DNA from: Saprospiraceae bacterium | Lineage (GTDB): Bacteria > Bacteroidota > Bacteroidia > Chitinophagales > Saprospiraceae | Assembly (NCBI GenBank): GCA_016720635.1 | Contig: JADKKF010000004.1 | Coordinates: 1 to 64,000 of the forward strand | Direction of reading: 5' to 3' | DNA: 64,000 bases | Part shown: piece by piece, positions 43,300 to 53,200 of the stretch | Layout of the letters: each line of letters begins with the position of its first letter | Numbering within the stretch: position 1 is the first letter of the stretch | Translations under genes and position numbers: made by a program | Notes under the pieces: model-generated | What the model was told of the DNA's origin: nothing | The model's input: the letters and a program-made list of their open reading frames with translations, nothing else | The model's database searches: none

Positions 43300-45042
43300 T
43301 TATAGATGCTCGAAGGCATTTTCAAAATACCCAGGTCTGATGGCCGATATCGCTGGTTTCCATTTTTTACTAACAATCAATTTTTCTAATGGGGCGCACA
43401 AAAATATAATGGGCTGCTGCTTGTACACTTGGGCTTGAAAATCAAAAAAAATCTTTGCCAATCGCTCAGTATCGGTGGTCTCTTTGGTTGCCAAAATCAA
43501 CTGATCCAGCACTGGATCTTCAATCCTAGCATAATTCGTGCGATCGTGGTTGGCACTATAAGAAAACCAAGAACCATACAAATCTTCGACTCCAGGGTAT
43601 AATTTTGTTGCCAAAGCCGCACAATCGTAATTACCAGATTTCACTTCTTTGATGAGGGCTGGAGCATCCAAAGCTTGTATGTCCACTTTGATGCCGAACT
43701 TAGCCGTATATTGTTGGAATATCAGCGCAATGTCTTTCCCTAAAGCTTTCTGCGTAGTGAGAAATCTAAGCACGAAGGGTATTCTTTTTTTTCCTACCAT
43801 TTTATCCAAAATACCATCTTTATCGGAGTCTGTCCATCCTGCCTTTTGCAAATATTCTCTAGCTCCCAAAGAATCAAAATCCAAGGGTTTCAAATCAGTA
43901 TTGTAATAAGGTCTGATGGGATGTATTGGTCCAACTATTTTTTTTGCCATGCCCGCAAAGCTATTCTTGATGATGGCATCAATTGGAACCATTCTAGCCA
44001 AAGCATTCCTCGTATTCGCGTCACCTAAAATTGGATTGGCATTATTGAGGGAAATATAAAAATACTGCAGTATCTCAGGATTGTAAAAATCGTATTTAGA
44101 AGTGATTTTAGGATCTTGTTTTGCTTGTACAAAGGCTAAACTGGGCAATTCTGATAAAACGTCGATTCCATCGGAGTTTAAAGCGGCTATCGCAGTTCTT
44201 TCATCCTGAATTACTTGATATCTAATCATAGGGGTTATGGCTGGATATACATTTTCATCACCCCACCAATTGTCAATTTTTTCTATCTCCAAAAAATTAT
44301 TGGGCTCCCATTTCTTCAATGCGTATGGTCCAGAGCCAATAGATTTACCTTTGATGCCAGCAGGTGATTTCCAAATATCCGCTATTTTTGATAGTTTTTT
44401 TAAAACAGTAGAGCTGGTGTCGGTCGGAGATAATTTCAAGATGTCTTCAAAGCTTATTTCATTCATTTCTCCGTCAGGATCATAAATATGCCTTGGCAAA
44501 ATTGGGACATCACAAATAGAAATGGGCGAAAGGATATCGGTAGAATCAATATAGAAGTCCAATGTTCTAGAATCTGATTCGCTCTTGGCGACAAGTCGCA
44601 GATTGGCTAATGTTGATTTCGAATTTATACCAACTAAAATTGGGTTGGCAATCGTCTTAAAAGTGTACAAAATATCCTCCACATCGATGGACTTACCATC
44701 TTGCCATTTTGCATTTTCTCTGATACGCAAAGTCCATTTAAAACAATCTCTGTGAGCGTCAAGATCCGACTGGGATTTAATCGGGAGATTTTCAGCCAAT
44801 ACGGGCATCAAATTAAGTGTTTTGAGATCGAATCGCCCTAAACTTAGATATAAGTGCTGAATGATTTGTTGCCCTGATGCTGATTTAGAAAACAAAGGGT
44901 TAAGATTGTCTGGATTTTCTGCCAAGCGTACTCTTATAAAATTGTCCTTTTTAGGGCCGTTTTCACATGAATTCCATCCCAAAATAAACAATCCAGCAAG
45001 CAGACATATCCATATTTTTCTATAAAACCCAAATATTTTCAT
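43300..45042 (-). CDS. Extracellular solute-binding lipoprotein, family 5
   Basis: 580 residues. Lipobox LGWNSC gives lipidation at C26. The family-5 pattern is clear: LAENPDNLNPLFS near the start, LRENAKWQDGKSIDVEDILYTFK (the SBP_bac_5 signature), GSGPYALKKWEPN, and KAGWTDSDKDGILDK. It captures oligopeptides or similar compounds in the periplasm for the permeases encoded 18 nt downstream. It begins 12 nt after the cytochrome-like lipoprotein gene. Confidence 0.88.
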   Translation of the reverse strand: MKIFGFYRKIWICLLAGLFILGWNSCENGPKKDNFIRVRLAENPDNLNPLFSKSASGQQIIQHLYLSLGRFDLKTLNLMPVLAENLPIKSQSDLDAHRDCFKWTLRIRENAKWQDGKSIDVEDILYTFKTIANPILVGINSKSTLANLRLVAKSESDSRTLDFYIDSTDILSPISICDVPILPRHIYDPDGEMNEISFEDILKLSPTDTSSTVLKKLSKIADIWKSPAGIKGKSIGSGPYALKKWEPNNFLEIEKIDNWWGDENVYPAITPMIRYQVIQDERTAIAALNSDGIDVLSELPSLAFVQAKQDPKITSKYDFYNPEILQYFYISLNNANPILGDANTRNALARMVPIDAIIKNSFAGMAKKIVGPIHPIRPYYNTDLKPLDFDSLGAREYLQKAGWTDSDKDGILDKMVGKKRIPFVLRFLTTQKALGKDIALIFQQYTAKFGIKVDIQALDAPALIKEVKSGNYDCAALATKLYPGVEDLYGSWFSYSANHDRTNYARIEDPVLDQLILATKETTDTERLAKIFFDFQAQVYKQQPIIFLCAPLEKLIVSKKWKPAISAIRPGYFENAFEHL

Positions 45043-45054
45043 GGCATAACTTTA

Positions 45055-45456
45055 TTACTCAGGATAAGAAGAGTTGGCCCAACATTCCAGCTTTTTTATA
45101 ATATCCGCAGAAAGCTTCCCTGCATTTTTTGGCATTGGATCACAACCACTTGCATGATTGATGCTACATATTACTTTCGAATTTTGAAAAGCGCTTTTGG
45201 AAGCCACATAACTAGAAAGGTCTAAATTTTCAGCTTTGGTTATAGCGTCATGGCATCCTGCATACGCACAAGAAGCATTTAAAATTGGCTTTATGGTATT
45301 CGAATATTTATTATCAGCTGCCACTATCCCATCACACGCTGTCCCTGCCGTACTGTTATTATCATCTTTTTTACAACCCCAATAATTAAAAACCAGAGCC
45401 AAGCATACTAGCGAGCTTCCTATAAATCTCAATTTTTTATTCATATATTCAATCAT
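45055..45456 (-). CDS. c-type-cytochrome-like lipoprotein
   Basis: 133 residues, start perhaps at the fifth codon (ATG at 45444). Lipobox ending C28 (VFNYWGC). Downstream: IKPILNASCAYAGCHD with C63-x4-C68-H69, an unusual CX4CH haem motif that recurs in Bacteroidota PSCyt-like lipoproteins, and M108 (DPMPKNAG) as possible axial ligand. It may carry one haem and act in electron transfer at the outer or inner membrane. It is the first gene of the operon with the peptide ABC genes, which has no obvious functional link. Confidence 0.7.
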   Translation of the reverse strand: MIEYMNKKLRFIGSSLVCLALVFNYWGCKKDDNNSTAGTACDGIVAADNKYSNTIKPILNASCAYAGCHDAITKAENLDLSSYVASKSAFQNSKVICSINHASGCDPMPKNAGKLSADIIKKLECWANSSYPE

Positions 45457-45613
45457 TTTAAAGATACCGTAAATTTAACCAAGAAATTTTAATAATCAAG
45501 AATTTTTACAATTGTGAGGATATCTATTTCTAAAAAGGCTCCGTTTACATTTTAAGGCTTATATTTGGGAAATTTATTTATATCCAGTTTTTCCAAAAAT
45601 TATTGGTTTTCTT

Positions 45614-46798
45614 ATGAAAAAAACCATCCAAGAGCTGTCCATCAGATGGCATGACTATCTTAAAGAAATCAGAAGGTATTTGCACGCCCATCCTGAACTA
45701 TCCTTCCACGAAGAAAAAACTGCGAAATACCTTGTCGATATTTTACAAAAACACCAAATATTATTTGAAGATAACGTTGGCGGCTTCGGGATAATTGCCA
45801 AAATAGAAGGTAGAAATCCACATAAAAAAATCATTGGACTCCGAGGCGACATGGATGCTCTTCCGATTCAAGAGGAAAATGAAGTCCCTTATAAATCTAT
45901 AAATCAGGGCATTATGCACGCATGCGGTCACGATGTTCATACTACATGTTTGCTTGGAGCTCTGCTGATACTCAACGAATTAAAAGACCAATTTGAAGGT
46001 ACTATTCTCTGTGTTTTTCAGCCTGCTGAAGAAAAATTGCCAGGAGGTGCCTCTCTCATGCTTAAAAGTGGAAAACTTCCCTTCAAAGAGATGGCATCGA
46101 TGGTAGGGCAGCACGTGTATCCATCGCTTGAAGTCGGAAAAGTTGGATTTAGGTCGGGCATGTATATGGCCTCGGCAGATGAATTATATTTTACCATAAA
46201 AGGCAAAGGGGGACACGGTGCGATGCCACAAGAATGCATTGATCCGATTTTGATCGCAGTACATTTTATCACCAATCTCCAGACCATCACTAGCAGATAC
46301 GCCACACCTGACATACCTACAGTGCTGACCATCGGCAAGATAAACTCCAAGGGTGGAGCCACGAATATCATCCCCGATGAGGTGTATTTAGAAGGCACGC
46401 TAAGGACTATGAATGAGACTTGGCGAGATGAAATCCACCAACATATTATGCGAATTGCAGAACATACAGCAGCTACTTTTGGAGGTGAGATCCTCAGCCG
46501 AATAGAAGTGGGATATCCATGTCTTATCAACGAACCCCAGCTGACGTCTAAATGTAAATCTTGGGCCAAAGAATATCTTGGTGACGAAAACGTAATCGAA
46601 CTCCCTCTACGGATGACAGCGGAGGATTTTGCTTATTATTCACAAGTCATGGATGCCTGTTTTTATCGACTCGGAACTGGCAATATTCAGAAAAACATCA
46701 CCTCACCTATCCATACTTCCACCTTCGACATCGATGAAGACGCCCTCATTACAGGGGCTGGGTTGATGGCTTACCTTGGATTCAAGCAACTTTCCTAG
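45614..46798 (+). CDS. M20 family metallo-amidohydrolase
   Basis: 394 residues. Metal-binding residues are visible: D79 in GLRGDMDALP, C104/H106/H109 in MHACGHDVHTT, E139/E140 in FQPAEEKLPGG, H167 in VGQHVYP, and H near the C-terminus (SPIHTSTF). This is the M20D group (HipO, N-acyl-amino-acid or indole-acetyl amide hydrolases). A TATATTTG -7-like element lies at 45560-45567. It converges with the giant adhesin gene; terminators lie between them. Confidence 0.88.
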   Translation: MKKTIQELSIRWHDYLKEIRRYLHAHPELSFHEEKTAKYLVDILQKHQILFEDNVGGFGIIAKIEGRNPHKKIIGLRGDMDALPIQEENEVPYKSINQGIMHACGHDVHTTCLLGALLILNELKDQFEGTILCVFQPAEEKLPGGASLMLKSGKLPFKEMASMVGQHVYPSLEVGKVGFRSGMYMASADELYFTIKGKGGHGAMPQECIDPILIAVHFITNLQTITSRYATPDIPTVLTIGKINSKGGATNIIPDEVYLEGTLRTMNETWRDEIHQHIMRIAEHTAATFGGEILSRIEVGYPCLINEPQLTSKCKSWAKEYLGDENVIELPLRMTAEDFAYYSQVMDACFYRLGTGNIQKNITSPIHTSTFDIDEDALITGAGLMAYLGFKQLS

Positions 46799-46960
46799 GA
46801 ATATTTTCGACTGGCGGGCATTATTTCTAAAAACTTTACATTTCCAGATAACATTTTGGGGTTTGGGTGCTTCTTTATAGGCACGCGAAAACGCTGTTTT
46901 TGACAAATAATTTCTCATACCCGTACATTTCAATCCAAATCGCCTCGAGCTTTCTGTTTT

Positions 46961-46992
46961 AAGAGCCTTCTTTCGGGGAGGCTCTTTTTATT
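46961..46992 (+). terminator. Rho-independent terminator
   Basis: AAGAGCCT (46961-46968) pairs with AGGCTCTT (46979-46986), followed by a T run. It is 162 nt after the M20 stop codon; nothing recognisable lies between. Confidence 0.8.
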
Positions 46993-47032
46993 TTACTACT
47001 TACGATTTAGCCAAAGCAGTTCAGAATTTTTA

Positions 47033-47160
47033 GGGCGTGCCTCTCCCTCGTCTTTGGACGAGATTCGAGTCGGGCTGTCCATGGGTTCGCTTCGCTCCGT
47101 CTCTCTTTCCATTCGAGACTCTCGTAGTCACAAGACCATTCCCATCCCTCACGCGGCTAG
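47033..47160. repeat. Structured GC-rich intergenic repeat, copy B
   Basis: Begins GGGCGTGCCT, then a hairpin around CCTCGTC ... GACGAG, then TCGGGCTGTCCATGGGTTCG, CTTCGCTCCGTCTC, a hairpin, AGACCATTCCCATCCCTCACGCGGCTAG. The parts match copies A and C in the same order. Confidence 0.7.
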
Positions 47161-47184
47161 GCTTACCATCCTTTTTCAATAAAT

Positions 47185-47222
47185 AAGCCCCAAGGGACCG
47201 ATGTCTTCTTGGGGCTTTTTGC
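47185..47222. terminator. Terminator, probably bidirectional
   Basis: AAGCCCCAAG (47185-47194) pairs perfectly with CTTGGGGCTT (47208-47217); T-rich flanks occur on both sides. It lies 20 nt beyond the stop codon of the giant minus-strand gene (47243). Confidence 0.8.
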
Positions 47223-47242
47223 TTATTCTACCTTTATTCTTT

Positions 47243-50200
47243 TTATTCTGTCAACGTCACATCTCCTGTAAATTTGACCGTCGATCCGTCCTTGAGTTCT
47301 ACTTGAATATCATATACAAATACCGCTGGATTCATCAGCTTGGTTTGGAATACCCCATCCCAGCCTTTCTGTGTGCCATTGATCGTAAAGTCCTTTTCTT
47401 CATACGTCATATTACCCCAGCGATCAAAGACTCTCAGGTAGTTCACCTTCTCGATTTTAAGATCCTCTGAGTATATTCTAAATACGTCGTTGATGCCGTC
47501 TCCGTTAGGACTGAATACATTCGGTACGTAGATCTTCAGCTTCTTCTTCACGATTACATTCACTACATCGTCATCTACGCAGCCATTGATATCCGTCACT
47601 CGGATTCTGTATGTACCCGATACTTGCGGTGTATCTATCAACGTCGTCGTATAACCTGGGAATGTCCTCACTCCGCTAGTCCAGTTCCATTGGCTTATCT
47701 CATTGAGAGGCTTGTTCACCGTCGCGATTATAGTCAAGATATCACCCAATTCTAATTCGATCAAGTCTGGTACATTTACTTCCACTTTTGGCACATTTAC
47801 GAGGATGATTGTGTCTGTACTTGCACATCCATTCGCATCCTGCAACTGGATGATATGAACTCCAGCCTGCCATCCGCTCAAGCGCAATGGATTCGTCGCT
47901 ACTCTAAATGGCTGACCTGCTGGATATGAGTACTGATATGGCCCTACACCGCCCGTTATGCTGCTCAACGTCACTCCTCCTGTCGGCCTCAAGCAAGTTA
48001 TCGAGTCTATCCTCAAGCCGTAACTGATCGAAGCTGGGTCCACCAATTGTAGGCTATCTCTTATCTCGCAGCCTATCGCATCCGTTATCGTGTAGTAATA
48101 TGCTCCTGCTCCTAGATTGTTCAATACTGAGTTTACGCTGCCCGTACTCCATCTATAGCTGTATGGCTCTACTCCTCTTGTTCCCATTGCTGCCAACGTT
48201 CCATCTGACAAGCCTGCACAACTGATATTCATCACGATCCTAGAGCTGTCTCGCAGATTACATGCCGCATTGCTTATGATGAAGCTACATGATATAGTAC
48301 AATTGTTCGCGTCTCTTACAACAACTCCATACGTACCGCCTCGCAAGCCGCTGATATTGTAACTGCCTGCAACCACTTGGATGCCTGAGCCACCACCTGT
48401 CCATGTCACCGTGTATGGCGCTACTCCTCCTTGTACCGTCACAACTCCTACCCCTTCGATGCCACCTATCGTCACCGCTGGGCTCACTTGGCCACAACTC
48501 AACGTCATGCCTATTGGACTCAAGATCACTACCGTATCCGTCAATCGACAGCCGTTGGTATCTGTTATCGTCACCGTATGTACTCCTGCACATAGGTTGC
48601 TTACTAGATTTCCTGTTTGACCGCCTGACCACGTATATGCGTATGGGCTCGTGCCTCTAAGTCCCGTCACTTCTGTGCCGCCATCACAACTTCCAAAACA
48701 ACTCGGCATCCTCCTCCACAGTATGCTGTCGCCTAGCGCTCCTGGCTCACCTATTGTCACTTGTTCTATCGTCTTACAGCCCGCATTGTCCGTCACCGTC
48801 ACGATATATGTTCCTGCTCTTGCGCTCGTTGTAATGCTCGTATTGCCTATCGCCGTCGGGCCACTCCACGTATAAGTATAGCTTGGACTTCCGCCTGTAG
48901 CTGTCACTTGTAAGCCTCCATTCGAGCCTCCGTTACAGCTGATTGCACTCGTAACTCGGACTCCAGCTCTTACTCCACACGATGGCTCTGTTATGATAAA
49001 CGTCGAACTCGTCGTACACCCTTTGGAATCCGTCACCGTCACTGTATAGGTCCCTTTAAACAAGTTGCCAATTACAAACGAGCCTGGGCTACTTATCGTA
49101 CCTTGACCTCCTGCTCCTCCTGTATATACATAGCTATATGGTACTCGACCATTGCCTACCGTTACTATTGCACTTCCGTTATTGCCTCCAGTTATCGACA
49201 CATCCTGCGGAATGATATTCACGATCGATACGATGCTGATCGACGCTATCGTCGCCTGCGCTGTCGTCACACAGCCATTCGCATCCGTCACCGTTATAAT
49301 ATAGTTGCCATTGCCCAAATTCGTGAACACATTGTTGGTTTGATTTTGTCCTGGCACTGCGCTGTAACTGTATGGCGGTGTGCCTTGGGTCGCCGTCACC
49401 GTGATACTGCCATTGATTCCTCCACATGAGGTACTATCGCTTATTGCCGTAGCACTCGGGCCTCCTATATTTGTCACAATCGCTCCAACCGTCGTCGTAC
49501 ACCCTTGATTATCCGTCACCGTTATCAAGTAATTTCCTGAGCCGACATTCGTCTGATTGTTCGATTGCGAACCACCTCCAAAGTCAAAGTCATAAGGCAT
49601 TTCTCCACCTACGACCACTACTGTGATGCTGCCATTTGTCTGGTTGCACGTAGATGCACTTACCGTTGTGCTGGCATTTGGACCATTCTGATTGTAAACT
49701 TGCGTTACCATGCTCGTTGTACAACCTAAGCCATCCACTACCGTCACTCCGTATGTACCCGCACCTAGATTGCCAAACACATTCGTACTCTGTAAGGCTC
49801 CTCCTATCGTATATTGCATCGGGCCATTTACCCCACTTGCATTCACCGTTATTCGTCCATTCATCATCCCGCAACTGCTGCTATCCGCTTGAGCCGTTGC
49901 CGTCGGTGCTACCGTCTGTGGTACTACGCCTATTCCTACTACGCTACAGCCCAAATTGTCCGTCACCGTGAAGTTATAGCTACCAGCACTCAGCAAACTG
50001 ATATTCTGTCCAACCACTACCCCGCTTGTACTGCTTATGGTATATGGAGACTGACCGTTCAATCCACTTATTCTGATTACTCCACTTGGTACTGTACAGC
50101 CCGCCGAATCAACTCCTACTGTCTGCGTCAGGTTGTTCGAGCCATTGATTTGTACACCTCGGGTGATGGCACAGCCATTGGCGTCTGTTATCGTTACCGT

Positions 50201-53200
50201 ATAGTTTCCTGAGGCTAAATTCACAAAAGATGAATCCGTCACAGATCCTGTTCCTATATCATATCTAAATGGTCCATTGCCGCTTATCGTACTCACTTGG
50301 AAACTTCCATTGTTCCTACCACAGCTAGTCTGTGTTAGATTCGTTATGTTCACGTCTGGACCATTCAATACACCTACTACCACCTGACCTGTCACTGAAC
50401 ACAACTGCGCGTCTTGAACTGTCACGTTGTAAGTTCCTGATCCTAAATTATTGAACACTCCAGTCGCCTCTTCTCTTCCTGTTATAAAATATCGGTATGG
50501 GCTTTGGCCTTGCTGGCCTACCAATGTCAATGATCCATTATTTTGTCCACAACTGGCTGGACTGCTGCTGCTCGTCAACGTCAATGTACTGCCCGAGTTC
50601 ACTTGTCCATTCATCACCAATATACAGCCCTGGCTATCATTCACCGTTATATCATAGGAGCCTGAGCCTAGATTATTGAATACGCCAGTTGTCTGTGGTG
50701 TTCCCATGCTATAGGTATAGTTTGGCCCTCCATTCAGACTCACTACACTGATCGATCCATTGCTCTGTCCACACGTAGCCGATACGATACTCAAGCTGCC
50801 ATTCAACGCGGTCGATACTCCTACGGTTAGATTTGTCAATTCTCGTACACAACCATTTGCATCCGTTACTGTCACGCTATATGTACCTGAGCCTAACCCT
50901 GGGTATGGCGGAGATACGCCTGGTCCACTCATCGCATAGGTGTATGGTGCCATTCCACCTATCACCGATACGTCTAATTGACCATTGTTCAAGCCACAAC
51001 TCGTATTGATTATACTGCTATTCAAACTCATTCCATTCACTGAATTGATCTGCGCGGTACTCACTGCCACACAACCAGATTGGTCGGTAACCGTCAATCC
51101 ATACATTCCCGCAGTTAGATTTGTGAATACTCCCGTGCTATTTGGTGTTTGACCCGTTACCACATACGTATATGGGCTTAGTCCTCCGCTCACTTGGATG
51201 CTCAATCCTCCCGTCGAACTCGTACATTTCGCTACGCTTGTATTTACTCCTGTTATCGTTTGACCACTAGCATTTCCAACCGCTCCAGTCGTCACAAAAC
51301 TACATCCATCTTTGTCTTGTACCGTTACGGCGTAAGTTCCCGACCCCAAATTAGTGAACAAGCCCGTTCCATTTTGGGTACCGCCTTGAAGCGTATAAGT
51401 AAATGGACTTGTGCCACCCATTGTCGTCACTTGTAAACTTCCATCTGTCCTACCGCATTGTGCGTTCGTCGTATTCGTAGATGCCGTCAAACCACTTGGG
51501 GAGGTCACAGTTGTCTGTCTTATTGCTGTACAGCCCCAGAAGTCCGTCACCGTTACTGTATAGGTGCCTGCTGCCAAAGTTCCGAATGTATAATTATTTG
51601 CCGTGATACCGCCTTGACTGGCGATACCTATGTCAAATGTATATGGCTGCGTACCTCCTCCTCCAACTTGGACTCTGATCGTTCCTGTTGGTCCATCGCA
51701 TCGAGTTCCCGTAGAGGTTGTATTCAGACTCATTGCCACAGAACTTGCTACTTGTACCGTTTGGGTATTCGTACAGCCATTCGCATCCGAAACCGTTATC
51801 CTGTAATTACCCGACGGCAAGAAATCAAACTGACGGTCTGGCACTAAGCCATTTCCATCTCCTATATCGAACAGATATGGGGCTAAGCCTCCTCCAGCGT
51901 TAATGATAATTATCTGTCCATTATTATTTAGTCCACATCGAGTCGGGCTGCTCGTCGCCGTAACGCTTGGAACTCCCGATGGTGCTATCACAACGCTTGT
52001 TGTCGTCCTACAGCCTAAGCCATCGGTTACCGTCAATACGTAATTACCTGATGTCATATTCAAAAACTCGCCCGTGGTATTCGTTGGATATGGCGGCAAT
52101 ACATACGTATATACCCCTTGACCATTGGTTGGGAATACGTCCAGTCTTCCATTTTGCTGATTACACAACGTTCCTGTTGGGAAAGTGGTGATCTGCAAAC
52201 TCTCTGATGGGGTTATATCATAGCTGCCCCTAAAGGTACAGCCTATCGCATCCGTTATCGTCAATGCATAACCTCCTGCTGCCAAATTGCTTGGATCCTC
52301 TAGATTCCCCAGATTTGGATTCCATCTATACGTATAGCCTCCTGCGCCTCCACTCACTGTTAAATTTATCTGTCCATTACTCTGCCCACATCGTGTATGC
52401 GTCAAACTGGACGTACTTTGTATCGATGGCCTCACTACTACCGTGGCACTCGTTGTTCCTTTACACCCATTATTCGTCACTGTCACCGTATATACTGTCG
52501 TTGTCGTTGGATTTATCGTCAATGTATTGGTGCTGTTGCCCACTTCACTCCAATCGTAGCCACTACCTCCCGTCGCCACCAGCTGCGTGGTTTGACCTGA
52601 ACAGATACTCATATCTCCAGTTATTCCCGCTACTGGGTTCGGTACGCTTTGAACTACTACACTCGATGTTCCACTACAGCCGCCTCGTGTTACCGTTACC
52701 GTATAGGTTCCTGACATCGATACCGTTAAGGTCTGACTCATTTGGCCTGCAACACTCCATTCATAGGTATCATAACCATTACCTGCATCCAAGACTACGC
52801 TAGAGCCTGAGCATATCGATGGTATCGCTGGATTTATCACAGGGGCTAACGACGCACTCTGGATCACTTCTACACTCGTCGTTCCACTACAGCCAGACAC
52901 ATTCGTCACCGTCACTGTATAAAATCCTGCAATCGATACGGTTATTTGTTGACTGCCAGAGCCTTCTGACCAACTATAAGTCGAATATCCCGATCCCGCA
53001 TCCAACTCTACATCTGATCCCAAACATATTCGTGGATTGCCTGGTGTTATACTCGGATTCAAGCCTGAACTCAACACAACTTGTCGACTCGATGTCCCTT
53101 TACAGCCATTCGCATTCGTTACCGTTACCGTATAGAATCCTGCCATACTCACCGTCGTCCTATCTACATTGTCCCCTGTTGACCACTCATAGCTGCTGTA

